Shown: positions 46,906-58,744, counted from the stretch's first letter. The stretch is 64,000 nucleotides of DNA from Paragonimus westermani (GCA_008508345.1 QNGE01000761.1:50133-114132); one strand, 5' to 3'. Program-made: numbers and translations. The notes: generated from the sequence alone by a model not told the origin.

Positions 46906-47293
46906 TTCTAAATTTAGATAGAGTAATTTATAAATTATTAGTTCCTCTAATTTGATTCTGGCCTGTGACAGTGAAGTTTGAGTTAAATCAGTTGAGTTGC
47001 TGCAGACATGCTCAAGAGTCGTTCTTGATTTGTAACTATTCCCACTTACGTACTGTTTACCGGGAGTCTTGGCTGCCTCTGTATCTAGTTCAGTGAAGCC
47101 ATCAGAGGTTTGCAGTTGCGAAATGCTGAGCGTATTCTTTGTGTGTACTGCGACTTCGTTGTAGACATGTTTTGGATTTACATTCAGCTTTTGGGGAAGA
47201 CCACGTTGGTATCAAAATTGATCCTCTCTGGCAACAGCTGTGGTATGGTTACGTCATATGACAGTAAAAAAACACAAGTTCATTTTTTTCTAA

Positions 47294-47520
47294 TCAATAC
47301 TTGTTCCAAGCTGAACGTCTCAGTGTAATCAAACGCTTGGTCTTACTCTGTAGGCGTCTAGGCTTTCTACTAGGTTGGAGACACCTCACTGAGACGTAGT
47401 TGTTAACGGCATCAGAGATGTCCTCAACGACGAGCTGCCACTGGTCAACTAGACTGAGTGTATTGAAGAAGCCAGAACATTCAACCTTGCCAAGCTGTGT
47501 CTTCATCACTGCAAAATCCG
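47294..47520 (-). pseudogene. Endonuclease-RT linker of LINE F (broken)
   Basis: DQWQLVVEDISDAVNNYVSV, then PSRKPRRLQSKTKRLITLRR and SAWNKY, equal to the usual W..F...L..A....VP....KPxWxxxxIxxAIxxRxxAWxxY block between endonuclease and RT. Confidence 0.75.
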
Positions 47521-47899
47521 CCCTGTGTCAGGTTTTTAGACCCCCTAATTTGGGGGAAAATATTTTCTAGTTCCGTGTGGATAGCCTAATTAGCTTTTCC
47601 CATTATCACCACGAACATGTGGAGCGGTGGCGTTTAGATTGCTTGTCATATTAACCCCGTTGGTGAGACGTTACTCAAGACAAGGTGGCGCTTGACCCAC
47701 CAGCCATCCCCCATAGTTCTAGACTTGCTAGGATGGTCCAGCTTCCATTGCGGCCCCGAAGAAGTCCGCAGTAGAAGAAAACGCTGCAGTACTGAATAAA
47801 CAGTTCTTGAAGTCTAGCTCCGGGTGACTGAAACCTCCTAGTATTTAATGTCTGAAGATGGTGTTCTACACAGAGCGTGTTGTGCAAAGCCGTGTCAGT

Positions 47900-48250
47900 A
47901 TCCCTGTGCACAGAAGGCTACCTGAAAATCACATCAACCAAAAAAGCGAATTTGAGAGTGACGTCAACTACATGCCAGACTGATTCAGGAAGAACCGGTA
48001 GCACTCTGTCACGAGTACTTAATGTCTTTAAATGCGTTTCCATAAAAAGAGCTGTATCACCTCCTTTACCGATTATCCTATCATTGCGAAACGTTGTCAT
48101 GCCGGGGACAGACAGTTTGCCATTCCGCACTTCATAGTTACATGAGTTTTCTGTGATGCCTACCATAAGTCGATTTCGCAGAGGGACAGAAGTCACGAAA
48201 TTCCTCCAGCTTATTAAAAAGTGAAGCCACATTGATGTAAAAACAAAACC
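47900..48250 (-). pseudogene. Endonuclease part of LINE F (broken)
   Basis: SVPGMTTFRNDRIIGKGGDT corresponds to the family's xPGYxLxRxDRxxGxGGGVxxY block. RVLPVLPESVWHVVDV follows, as in flatworm CR1-like elements. The upstream INVASLFNKLEEF is the NVRSLxNKxDEL start. Confidence 0.8.
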
Positions 48251-49599
48251 AGGAAGTAAGTTTCACTGTCTACAACATCCACTCAGGAAGATTCACCGGG
48301 TGAGAAGGACTGAGCCGGTGTGTTGTGGTGTACTCTGAAGGCATCATTCCTCATTGGAATGGAGGTGAGTCGGGTTATTTTCGAAGTCCCGGACTTGATT
48401 TTAAGTTTGCTCGAAGGTCACTCAGAGCAATACCAGAAGCAACTGCACCGGGTTTTTTGATATTATACAGTTTTTTCCACCTGGAGCTAATGATTATTGA
48501 TCTGCCAGAATGGTACCCGGTCTCAGTAGGCAAATGTGAACGACATGCGGGCCCCCCTTAGGTGTCAGACAACGACTAGATGCACGTGTATTTGTCTCTG
48601 TTGGGGCGTATCTCAATCAAGTTCTTACTTCCCTTGTGGTTGGCTTGTTGCAACACCATTAAATTCTCGAAGTCAGCTACGGGTTAAAGAGTAAACCTCA
48701 GCGGGCGTGGCGTGAGATCGTTCTTACGTTAAGGGCTCCATCGTAGTCGCTGAGGTCACTCTGGGGGAGATATCAGGCTTGTGCCCGTGTCCATGATGTT
48801 TGCTGTACAGTATCTGTCAAGGTGAATGGGCTGGATTTTTATGTTTCTCTTCGTTCATTTTGACCGGGTGGATCTACCGTAGTTGCATGAATGTCTTAGG
48901 TTTTGAGTAGTTTAGTTACTAACGTCTACATGATTGAGAATGATTAGCAGAGGGCGAAGGGTTACTCTGGCCAGCGAAATAAGTCTTGGAATCAGAAGAC
49001 TTAGTAGATAATATCTCAGTGTTTAGGGGACTGTAACTCGTGTTGTCTGCATAGGTCAAGTCAAATGCCTGTTGAAGCGACAGTCGCTTACTTGCCTCGA
49101 TAAAACTTGCGGCTCTTTTCTAACTAGGAGTTGTGATCACAGTATCAGTAGGGCAAGGTGAAATATGCAATGCATTTTTAGCTAGGCTACAGGAGCGGTG
49201 CTTACTGAGTAACAGGCTCTATAGCGCACTCTGACCCTCTTCCGAGGTCACTGAAACTATACACGTTGGGCACAAAATCCTGGCTTTTCAGTTGAGTTCT
49301 CTTTTGAAGTCTTGCAGATCAAGGGCGGAACCAGTCCACGGATCGAATGTAACTGAAACTTGCACAGAAAGTAGGTTAGAATCCTACAGTTTTTATGGCG
49401 TCCCCTGTAACAAACTGCACACCTTGAAGGTATAATCGAAAAAACGATCGCTATGTTGTAATAATCAGTTCATCACAGGTACACCATAGACACTTACCAT
49501 TCAGGCACTGAAGAATATTCAGACTCCCGACAACCATTCATGTGAATGCCACCAAGATATAAGACATAGACGCCAAAAAACCCCAGGTTAGGCATCGGA
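48251..49599. other. Unassigned part of the intron, possibly the 5' end of LINE F
   Basis: The first few hundred bases may hold LINE F's ORF1 or 5' UTR. I recognise nothing in them. Confidence 0.3.
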
Positions 49600-49865
49600 A
49601 AAACGGCGCGGCGAACAAGCTCGTTTTCAGTTATTCGTCGTCAGACCAAATCCATATGATATATGGTACATTTTTGTCAGGGTGAAGCAAACAAGCCAGG
49701 TAACAGGTTCAGTTGAGGTCAACGATGTCATAGACCTGGAGACAACGTTTTGATAAAACCACGTCATGATTATGACGTAAGTGAGACCGTAACAGTTTGA
49801 TCGGTTATGGTGTTGGTGGCCGGCCAACGCAATCGCTTTTGTGCGCACAAGGGGGATTAGTCAAT
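49600..49865 (-). mobile_element. Penelope-like element 3' end
   Basis: On the minus strand the sequence begins with codons PLCAQKR (compare DLCAQKK and ALCAQKR at the C-termini of the other two Penelope copies). It ends with CTGACGACGAATAACTGAAA then ACGAGCTTGT, equivalent to 9802-9832 in the + copy. Only the last few codons and 3' UTR remain. Confidence 0.65.
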
Positions 49866-52839
49866 CAAGGGGTGAATCGATGAAAACGGGCACGTTGTAG
49901 AGATAACAGAAAGTAAGAAGTAGTTCACCTTGTGGATACCGCGTGAAAGTTGGAGTCCAAAAGATGCGGTATCTGTGTGTAGATTATGTCCAGAGGTAAC
50001 AGCGGGTTTGGGATCAGATGTGCAGTGGCTTATTTTCGACGGACGGACGGTAATCACCTCAAACAGATAAGGTGTCTGCGAGTGTCCAGTGAATTCAATA
50101 GGTTGATTACACTGCACGCTGGCCGTCAGTAGGAGGGTCCGAAATGTAGGTGTTAGACCAAGGATTCCCCTTGAAATTGTCCACGGGCTTAGCGAAGGCG
50201 TCAGATATCGGGTTAGATACCACAGACCTCCTTGCGACTGGGATTGAGGGGGTGTCACACGAGTAAATAAAAGCGTTCGCTGACAAAAAATACTGACCAA
50301 TCAAAGGATGTGTTTAGCGTAGGTGTGATTACAAACGTTCAGCCGGTGGCTGACAAGGCCCCTGATGCGTCCCCATGATTCTCTGCGGCGGGGTTGAAAT
50401 TGTCAGTCGAGTGGCCGTGCGATACACGACCAATGGGATGCCTATCCGTTGGTGGACCCATAGAGTGCGCCTGTGCAGTCCGGAATGAGCATGGATTTCA
50501 TTTGAAGTGGATCACGGCATGTAACCGTGACTTGGGTTGATTGTCCGGTCAAAGGACTCCTCATTTGCGATCAGAGAAATAACGACGCTTTTGGAAGGAC
50601 CTTGAAACGCACTTTTGCATGAAACCAAAAGCTGTGTTGTCGTTGACGGTACACAATTTTGCGCGGGTGACTATGCTGACTGAACAACGTAGAGGTATTG
50701 CGGATTTGTGATCCCAGAAAGGTACGATATATCCGGATAAATCCGAAAATGTGGTCGAACTATTCCAGGTTTGGCACACTAATTGGAAGTATCACGAAGT
50801 AAACATGTGCAAGGTCAAATCGGTGAAATGTAGTCCGCTCACCGGCTCGTTACGAATGTATTAACTTAAAGCCATACGGAAACTGACAGGGATAAAAAAA
50901 GTAGTGCGTAAGAATTTTTCACAATCAGACACGAAACGGAAATAATCAACACTCACCACCTCTGTTCTTTACATAATTACGCTACTTACTTATACCACTT
51001 TTGTGTAATCATGTCTTACCGTTTGTTCACTTGACAGGAGAAAAGTTCTCCCTAGTCGATGTAATAACTCACGCCTTTTTCAGTTTGGCTCTCCTGGACA
51101 CGAAAAAACACACTTGTGTGCATTTTGAACAAAGATTCCACCTCGTTAAAGTTTCCTGTAGCCCATCTTTGCACAACAGCGCCGTGGCCAGATTTTCTCA
51201 AGTTCTCTTCGCATAAGTTTTCCCTTATTCTCCCCAGTAGCCCCGCAGAATAAATTCGGAGTCTTCAGTTGGTTCAGTTTCTTCAATAAGGCTGCGGCTT
51301 CAAGGTTGTACACGGTGTTCCAGATATGAGTTCCAGGATGTTTTAAAAATAGATAACAAAGCCTCCGTTTTCCATTAAAAATATTTCCGTTTTGTGGCAG
51401 GAATGTACAGATGGTTCCTGCGCAGTAACAAAGCACCTGCGTTCCAGTCCAAAAATACGATAGATTTCCTGGTCGGTTCGAAAATATTTTCAAACTGAGC
51501 ACCATCAACACTTAATCGTAACCACCACATTCAATTAAGCATTTCGACTGGTCCATTTCCAAATAACTGGAATCACTTTAGTCATATACTCACCTTATTT
51601 GTTGGGTCGCACCTGTTGCAGTTTCAATCATCCCAAAAGTTAAAATAATTCTGAGTAGAACGCTAGGTGGAGGGAGAGATTTGATTTTATGTCCTTTCCA
51701 AGCCAAACTTGAGAAGCCAAAACAAACAGGTTTGAAGATTGTTAGGGCGTTTATGTGCACCCTCTTAGACGTGTACTGAGAGTTGAGCAAACTAAACCGA
51801 AACGGACTAATAGGAGTAGAATTCGTCAAACTTATCTGAATTTGTGAAATCTTGTAGTTGAACAGACTATCTTGACGTTATAACTTGGTGTATTGTATGC
51901 ACTCCATCAGTTTGGGCACGATGTCATTTCTGATAGGGTTTTCCATCATTCCGTACTTATTCAAACACTTTGCTGCGTTGTGATTTCTTTCCTGCTTTCA
52001 CCAGTAACACATACTGCGTTATATGGCAAGCTCACCGTCGACTTACAAAATACACATCCTTATCAAGGTACATTTTGGTGTCACTGACGAAAAAATGAAG
52101 CTTCCGTAAGCACAGTGTGGCATAGTTTACACGACCAGCATATTGGTTGCAGGATTAGTCGTCCAACACGGGCAGTATCTTTTGAGCATTGACTGTTCTG
52201 TGAGCGAGAGAACACGATTGACCGAATAAATGTATTGTAAAGCTGTCTCCTAATCAACAACCAGACATTAGTGTAATACTACTCATGACGAAGACTGATG
52301 AGTTCATCACGTGACTTCCCTATAATCATGGATACCACGTCGACCGCAGTACGGATGATTATGTCAACAACCAGCATTCAGTAGCACAAGTAAACTTAGT
52401 ATCAATCGAGTTTTGACTCAAAACGTTAAAATTTAACAGTGTAAAGTGCACTTCCTGAACAGTAGTTCTAGCCGTCTAACAGGTCACGATTATCTATATG
52501 TTGTTTCTAGACAGACCACATCCATCGTTCAAATTCCTATCACACAACAACTTCGGTGGATCTTCGAAAAGCCGCCTTTAAGCGATCTGCGAAATAAACG
52601 GTAGCTTAGACTACTAGTTATAAAAGTTAGTAAACCACTTACTGACCAAGATTAGAATGGTTTAACTTTTCACTGAATTTTATTTTGGTATCGAACAGCC
52701 TTGCTACCACTGGACGGTTTCATTCGTCAGTAGGCCATCACTTCATCAGGCGGGAGGATCTATGAGAAATTCGTGTATACCGTTAAAGCTGAGAGGTGGA
52801 AGAAAAACAGTACACAAGAGAAAGTGTATAATTTCCATA
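49866..52839. other. Unassigned part of the intron
   Basis: Contains unrecognised minus frames of 147 codons (49857-50300) and 121 codons (51146-51511). No domain seen in either. Confidence 0.3.
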
Positions 52840-52846
52840 GTTTGAT

Positions 52847-52850
<4 letters not shown>
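52840..52850. repeat. Target-site duplication of LINE C, left copy
   Basis: GTTTGATAAAA directly abuts the ATC-repeat tail of LINE C and is identical to 54121-54131. Confidence 0.85.
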
Positions 52851-52884
<34 letters not shown>

Positions 52885-54120
52885 TATCATAGACAGCAAT
52901 ACATCAGTGGTTAACACTAATGCTTAACTGCCACACAACCATGAAGAATAAGCAAACCCTATATAGGAAGAAAGAAGGAAAAAAGAAGGGGACGGGAAGG
53001 GACCTAACTACTGAAACAAACTACTTCCAGATTCAAACATTCAACATCAAGGTGCCTACACCTTGCAAACAAACAACCGAGATGCAGGTGCGAGTAAGGC
53101 ATCATCAGCGAGTCAGCTTTCTTGCGGCTTTTACTGTCCCGCGTCATCAAATGCACTCACTTCACAGACAACTCGACCAAACAACGACAACATTCACGCC
53201 ACTGAGCTCGATTAGCCGCCATCTTACCTAAAGTCTCCAACTACCGACTCTGTGAATCGCGAGAACCCCAGCCCGGGAGACGAGCTCGATCTACCGTGGC
53301 CAACCCCTTCGTGAACGACTTCATTTCCCTACGCCAAGTCATTACCTGACCACCTCGCACCTTACACCAGTCGGTCGCAGTGTCAGCGAACAGTGCTCGG
53401 TGTGGAAGACGACTCGCTGGCATCCTTAGTACGTGGCCTAACAATCTAAGCATATGCAAACGTAGGGATTGAACAAAAGAACTCGCTTGGCAATCACCAC
53501 CAAACACCCGCTTTCTAACCTCCTCGTTACTTACGCGCTGGTGCCAGCCGATGCGAGTGATTGAACGCAGACATCGGTGGTCAAATACTCGAAGACGGTT
53601 CACGTCTTCTACCCTGAGAGGTCAGGTCTCGCTGCCGTAAAGTAATACGGCCCTCACCGTTGTCTTATATACGCGACGTTTAAGCTTCAGAGAAATAGCT
53701 CTCTGTCGCCAGAGATGCTTCAAATTAGCAAATACCACCCTAGCCTCACAGATGGGCGCTTCTGTATAATTCCATACACCTCCGCCGCCGCCGCTGATGC
53801 AGCTTCCCAGGTATACAAACCGATCAACAACCTCTATGACTACATTATCTAACCTCAAATCTACGTGATCACAGCAATCCTGCAGAAGCACTTTGCATTT
53901 TGAAACTGTAGAGCGCATTCCGAAGTATTTAGCAGAACGCGAAATAGTGTTTAGCATCGCTTGTGCTGATTGACAGTTGTCAAACAGCAACACCTTGTCG
54001 TCAGCATAATCATGATCAGTCAGTCATTCACCAGTTAGGAGGTCCACACCGATATCTTGTGAGTGTCGGAGACAATCCTCCATTATTTCGTTTATAACAA
54101 AATTGAACAAAAATTGTGTG
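52851..54120 (-). mobile_element. RTE-like LINE, copy C, 5'-truncated insertion with target-site duplication
   Basis: Same family as copy A: the protein and 3' UTR match closely (for example RKRVFGGDCQASSFVQSLRL). The 3' tail is an ATC/GAT run (52851-52883). The 5' end stops inside RT near 54116, followed by about four extra bases and then the second copy of GTTTGATAAAA. This layout is what target-primed reverse transcription leaves. It lies antisense in the cyclase intron. Confidence 0.92.
53241..54116 (-). pseudogene. RT C-terminal half of LINE C (broken)
   Basis: Begins within the block FNFVINEIMED, runs through DYADDKVLLFDN (catalytic YADD near 53995-54010), YFGMRSTVSKCKVLLQDCCD, RFVYLGSCIS, RAVLLYGSET and RVFDHRCLRSITRIGWHQRV, and ends with LGHVLRMPASRLPHRALF. 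There is an in-frame stop just before YADD and a UGA after GSET. Unlike copy A it lacks the 23-bp duplication and retains the 23 bp that A has lost. Confidence 0.88.
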
Positions 54121-54131
54121 GTTTGATAAAA
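54121..54131. repeat. Target-site duplication of LINE C, right copy
   Basis: GTTTGATAAAA, an exact match to 52840-52850. Confidence 0.85.
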
Positions 54132-54984
54132 AGCGACATAACTAACAGTCTGCGGGTGAAGAAAGCTGATACTGTTTTTGGTGAATATTGTGGAGACAGA
54201 CTAAGAAGAGGTCTGAAACTGGAGAATGATAATATGGACACCACAGAAGCATACGGTCGTGCAAATTACTCAGTTCTACCGACGAATTTATTCAGAAAGT
54301 GGTCAATATCTTCCAGATTAACGTGACAAATGATCAACAATTCCTAAAATACACAAGACGTAAACTGGTTTTAAGAATGAAGGAAAGTCCACTTTAGTTT
54401 TGGAGGTTCATTTACTTCAAGTTTGCTATAGCCATACGATTTCAATGTTGGGTGGTTACTATTGATGAGACGTGGAATGACCTGAGGTAGCTCTTTGGAT
54501 AACGGAGGTGAACTTACGATAGAAAATTGGAATTATTAAGTAAAGCTTTATGTGTTCGGTTGCAATCAAAAATTAGCATGCCACCGAAGTGTTCACAGTC
54601 AAAGGTTCTATGAACAACGACAGGTTCATTCGGCCGATTACCCAGAACTCCGGAGTTCACTGTCAAAACCAGATGGGGCATGTGATTTTATATGTCGTAG
54701 ATGATAAACTCTGACTGATTAGTAGTTCTAACGTGTAGTTCGCCCATCAGAACTGCTTAAACCTAGTGGGATGACAAGTGGAATTTTTACACATGTCAGT
54801 ACTTAGATCTGAATGTTTTCACGTTCTTTCCTCAGTTTTAAAATTCCAACTATATGAACTGAACTAACTGCACAGATGAACGAAGAATTTTTCTCGTCAT
54901 ATATGGTAGTTGAAACATTGTCAACACGGAACATTTGGCACTCTCCAAGCCACGATGGATGGTGTGAGTTACCAGGAGGAGAGG

Positions 54985-55025
<41 letters not shown>

Positions 55026-56039
55026 CCAGCTTAATATGTTTTGAGCCATACTAATATTTCCACAAAACACACCACGATTTCCGAGAGCATTACTTTCGAG
55101 TTGTAATTAGACTACTTTTTATACCACACATCTGGGTACAGTTGGAAAATGTGTGGCCTAACACTATGAATAACTTCGGTGAAAACAGACAATGTAGAAG
55201 GTTACCGAGACTGATGTGTTTGGAAAGCATGAGAAAGATATTCCTGAACCGTTTATCTTGCGGTTGCTAACTCGGAGGAAACTCAGGTGGGCGCCACACC
55301 GCAAGAATTCAAACTCTGATCACATTCCATGCACATCAGTCATTTAGGCTGAATACCAGTCGGGTTATAGCTTAGGATTGTGCAAAATTATGTGCATCTG
55401 CCCCGTTGACTGGAATCTACCACAAGTGCGGTCGAATTGGTGTATGCATCACCCAGATGGAGTTTAACTGTAAGTGTTATTACTAGAGTGACTGTGGTAC
55501 CTGAAGGCATTCAATGAAACCCGATCGACATTGGCGCGACGCACTGGGTATGACTAGGTGAACTGGTCAAAACCAGCAGAACAGGCATGGCTTAATTTTT
55601 GATACTGGTACCTCGTTGTCATTATGTCGCCGTAATATAAGTCCTCCAGTAGGAAAAATGTTATCAAGTGACCTTAGTTTGTAGGTTGTTGTAACGATTG
55701 CACAGTCCTCAGACAATTAGTGTTCACTCATAGAGATAAACAAACACGATATTAGGATTAAAAGAGAAAGGAGTAAGACGGTGTTAATTTGTTCGATACT
55801 TTCTGCAGAGCAAAAATATCACTACGCACAGGCTGAACTGTCATCACACTGTTCAGGTCTAGACGAGAGCCAAACAAGGATTATTTGAACCTATACATTC
55901 TCAGTCGGCAGAACAGCATTTCTGACTTGGTTTTGTTCAGGCTGGGGAACCACATTCAGAAGACTAATGCTTGAAAGAAGACTGTATTTCAAGGAATGTC
56001 ACTCAATTAGTTATTGTTGTAGAACGTTGCCAGAACTTG
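54132..56039. other. Unassigned part of the intron
   Basis: Apart from the TA repeat below and possible degraded BEL/Pao integrase from about 55900 on, I see no feature. Confidence 0.3.
54988..55022. repeat. TA dinucleotide microsatellite
   Basis: About 17 uninterrupted TA units. Confidence 0.95.
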
Positions 56040-56420
56040 ATCAAAGATCGATTCTTATTTTTGGAATTACCAGCTGAGAGCAAGTAAGATACCTGTACGA
56101 TACGTTAGAGACAAGCAAACCAATTAGCCGCATTATTTTGGCGAAGATTGCTTAAAGAGAATTTGCCCAAACTTTTGTTGTGACAACGATGGCTGCTACC
56201 GAAAATAAATATTTCACTAGGAGATTTGGCTCTTGTTGTTACGGAAAACGTGCCACAGGGACACAGACCTCTTGGCATTATTGTAGAGTGTGAACCGAGC
56301 AAAGATGGGTTGGTTTGGATGGTGTTCGTAAAAACAGCAAAAGGAATGGTGTGAAGAGACCTATGACGAGCTTGTCGTTTGGAGGGAGTCGAGTAGAAGT
56401 GCTTCAGCCCCGTCAAGAGT
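56040..56420 (+). mobile_element. BEL/Pao LTR retrotransposon, integrase C-terminal (DUF5641-like) remnant
   Basis: One + frame with a single stop reads RQANQLAALFWRRLLKENL, then INISLGDLALVVTENVPQGH, RPLGIIVECEPSKDGL and VWMVFVKTAKGM. The family pattern is WxxVQxLADxFWxRWxxEYLxxLQ, then GDLVLLxDExxPRGxWPLGRVxExxPGxDGxVRxVxVxTxxG, the DUF5641 region at the end of BEL/Pao polyproteins. The remaining RPMTSL is in another frame. Upstream bases (RFLFLELPA) fit the preceding HFLLLR block. The following few hundred bases may be its 3' LTR, which cannot be tested from one copy. Confidence 0.8.
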
Positions 56421-57134
56421 GTAGGGTAGCAGTCTTAGGAGACGACTTTCATCCAATTACACTCTTTTATATATGGGACGTCCGATAGGCACACACAATA
56501 CAAGCGGAGGTCGATGACCCTGTGACAATGTACGTCTTCGAACTCCTTTGTACGTTTTATCTCTTATGAGCGGCTTATGTAGGATTAGGTGATAACCAGA
56601 ATTTGAGCTGTAGCGTCTTTCGTCTTTTGGCAATTACGTGGAATTTGGGCTGCCGGTGTAGGACATTTTTGAAGTCAAACTTCCCTTCCATTGACCCTGT
56701 CTCACTCTTCCTCGTGACTCCGTCTAACTAGACGCTTGTTGTGATTATTCTCACAACCCGCGTCTGGAAGTACTAATTTCTTCAGCCCACCTACCTCGGT
56801 CAGTGAATCTCACTCACCTGCTCAAACACCCGTTGTTATGTATCAGTCGTACTCTCCCAACCCCTGTGAATACGGGCTTCTTACGGTCCACCGTGAAAGT
56901 GCCAACAACTGGTCAGTACCCCCGAAGGCCGAGTGTTTAGACACAAAACAGACCGATCCGATCGCATTTCGTCGTTTCGTCCTGGCTTGCCGGTCGCCTG
57001 TGCTTGTACATGCGCTTTCTGCACCCTTGACGGCTTATTGTAGTCAAACGTTGTACCTTATCCCTCGAACGCAAACGAACTGAGATTTAGGAGAGAGCCA
57101 ATTGTAAAACATCTGGACATCGGTTGGCTTCAAA
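56421..57134. other. Unassigned, possible BEL/Pao LTR
   Basis: TTTTATATATGGGACG near 56464 could be a promoter in an LTR. No paired LTR is visible. Confidence 0.25.
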
Positions 57135-57290
57135 CCAGTTTCCTAGCCCAGCTGGTAGAGCAGTGCCGCCTGTAAGCATGTTGTTTCTGTCGCTGATTCG
57201 AATCTAGCCAAAGTCCAGATTTTTCACTCTTGGATCTCCTCTAACTTATCAACCTTTCCAAACTACTTATCATGTATTGAGGTTTGTTTC
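57135..57290 (+). mobile_element. tRNA-derived SINE, family 2
   Basis: TAGCCCAGCTGGTAGAGCAG (A-box, about 57146-57165) and GCTGATTCGAATCTAGCC (B-box, about 57192-57209) at tRNA spacing, with a short AT-rich body. Related copies lie at 29440, 34075 and, inverted, 58745. Confidence 0.7.
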
Positions 57291-57557
57291 TTGTAAGTGA
57301 TCGTGCTGTCTATGTCAACAGTACCACGTTTCCAGTGAACTGATTCGGTTCTTTATAGGTGCGTCGCTCAGTGTTCGTCGGAAGAAAGTACATCAATCGG
57401 AAAACTGGGTTCATATGAGCAAAAGCCCGATTTTCAACTGTTTTTTCGTCTTATCGTTTACGCCAGAATTTTTTTCTTTGCAACCAGGTTGTTAACAGGC
57501 TCGCATCTATTTGCACACATGTTTGACTGTGGTTTCTTTTCCCGCCATTGTAATCAG

Positions 57558-57650
57558 CCTCAGAAAATACAAATTAGCGAGACAACTTACGAGCGGTTGA
57601 AACGCTTCAACGTGTATGATATCACGCCAAAAGGTTCTGCTCAACTGAAA
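57558..57650 (+). CDS. Guanylate cyclase exon, end of catalytic domain
   Basis: A 31-codon exon between a pyrimidine-rich tract ending in CAG (57555-57557) and GTGAGTC (57651). It encodes PQKIQISETTYERLKRF, then NVYDITPKGSAQLK, which is the segment following the catalytic loop in animal guanylate cyclases (typically xxKIHVSxxTxxLLxxxGxFxxxxRGxxxxKGKG). Both ends are in phase 0, so it joins the exon at 36213-36322 after TSE and the exon at 59660 before DGG without a frame break. The usual MKGKG after the RG turn is shortened here. Confidence 0.85.
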
Positions 57651-57934
57651 GTGAGTCAGAAGGTACCCAGGTTGTTTCCGTTAATTGTTTCATCTGTGTC
57701 AGTTTACATCTCCACTTGACCGACTGAATGATAGCGGGTTTGGGAAGAAGGATTGGACCGACCTAATGTGTTCTGTCTATCGTTGTTTTTTAAACTGAAT
57801 CTATGGACTGATTTTGATCCATCGTAGTAAAATGGAGCCCTCATGCTCCATTGGGTTCACACACCGATTTGAATGGGAAAAAACAGTATTTCATGCATGC
57901 GGTTTGGAAAACGAAGTCACGGAGACAGGTGTGA

Positions 57935-58072
57935 CTTGGATTAAGTGTGGCAAGTCCGAGAGAGTTCTGCGGAAATCGATCACGCTCTGATGACTTATGC
58001 CTCTTCGCACAAACAAAAAGCGACATTTCACATATAGCTTCATCTCTGTTGGGATGCTTCACGAATTTGCAG
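57935..58072 (+). pseudogene. Possible LINE RT fragment
   Basis: The + frame reads RSDDLCLFAQTKSDISHIAS then LLGCFTNLQLSITNV, which resembles YADDxCLLAxTxxDLxxxxxxLxxxxxxxGLxIN of LINE RTs. No other RT block is present nearby, so the call rests on one stretch of about 35 residues. Confidence 0.35.
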
Positions 58073-58315
58073 CTGAGCATCACTAACGTTTGGCCGCAGC
58101 CTTCGCATTCGGATAGGTCTTCCAGCCAGCCTCTTTCGATAAGAAGCACTGGACTCGAGTTTCGTTTTCATTAGAGTTCGTCAGTAGTGCGTACCCTCGC
58201 CACAGCCGGGATTTGAACTCCGGCCACGCTTTCACGAGGCAACTGCACTGACCACTGTGCCATTCACCACACATTAGGCACGACCGAATTATCAAAGCGG
58301 AACGCTCAACCGCTT
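58073..58315 (-). mobile_element. tRNA-derived SINE, family 1
   Basis: Second copy of the unit at 13155-13395, with B-box GGAGTTCAAATCCCGGC (about 58206-58222) and A-box TGGCACAGTGGTCAG (about 58249-58263) on the minus strand. It abuts the RT-like fragment on its 3' side. Confidence 0.8.
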
Positions 58316-58744
58316 GACTGTAAGTTTGTGAATTATTAACCGAAAATGAATTAATTATTCAACATTTCTGTTCTGTTTCTGAGGAAAGTAATCTGTCAGT
58401 TTAAGCAGTCCCTTATCACTCACTAGTACATCAGATGTTGGATGGCATGATCATTCGATAGTAGGCCAATTCGTTCGAATCGTTAACGTAGCTACGAGCG
58501 GCCTGTTACCTTTGCATCAGGATGGCAATTGTCTCATGCTCTTTAGTAAATCCACCTAAAAAAGAACATGCGAACACCACATAACATAAACTGAAACAGT
58601 AGCATTCAGGTTGTGCAGTTAGGAAAATTTCTAATGGAATTAGCAAACTATGGGTTCTTTTTAAGCTAACAGAAGAGGTCCCGTATCTACGAGGAATAAA
58701 AATGGGCATCTTGAATATAATAAAGAAGACCCAACTGTGAAGAA
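58316..58744. other. Unassigned intron sequence
   Basis: No feature seen. Confidence 0.3.

Larger units (their letters stand above)
45985..48250 (-). mobile_element. CR1/Jockey-like LINE, copy F (endonuclease and RT)
   Basis: On the minus strand: endonuclease start INVASLFNKLEEFRDF (about 48190-48240), FRNDRIIGKGGDTALF (48060-48110), linker SRKPRRLQSKTKRLITLRRS (about 47310-47370), pre-RT and RT (46210-46900) and a post-RT piece ERDLGTIVVSSLRFS (about 46040-46085). The order and blocks are those of CR1/Jockey-type LINEs with an AP-like endonuclease. About 2.3 kb survives and the copy is antisense to the cyclase gene. It is heavily mutated. No 3' tail was identified. Confidence 0.8.
36323..57557 (+). 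other. 21-kb intron of the cyclase gene, packed with retroelements
   Basis: Bounded by donor GTAAGT (36323) and acceptor TAATCAG (ending 57557). Both flanking exons meet in phase 0. It contains LINE B (same strand), LINE F, a Penelope 3' end and LINE C (all antisense), a BEL/Pao fragment and SINEs. The intron size and content are seen directly; that it is a single intron assumes no undetected exon between. Confidence 0.75.

Noticed and set aside
51146..51511. 121-codon minus frame in the cyclase intron
   Set aside because: Open but without any family resemblance or flanking element evidence; left as unassigned.
53241..53603. 120-codon minus frame as a host protein
   Set aside because: It matches LINE A's C-terminal region and lies between a repeat tail and RT blocks, inside a target-site duplication.
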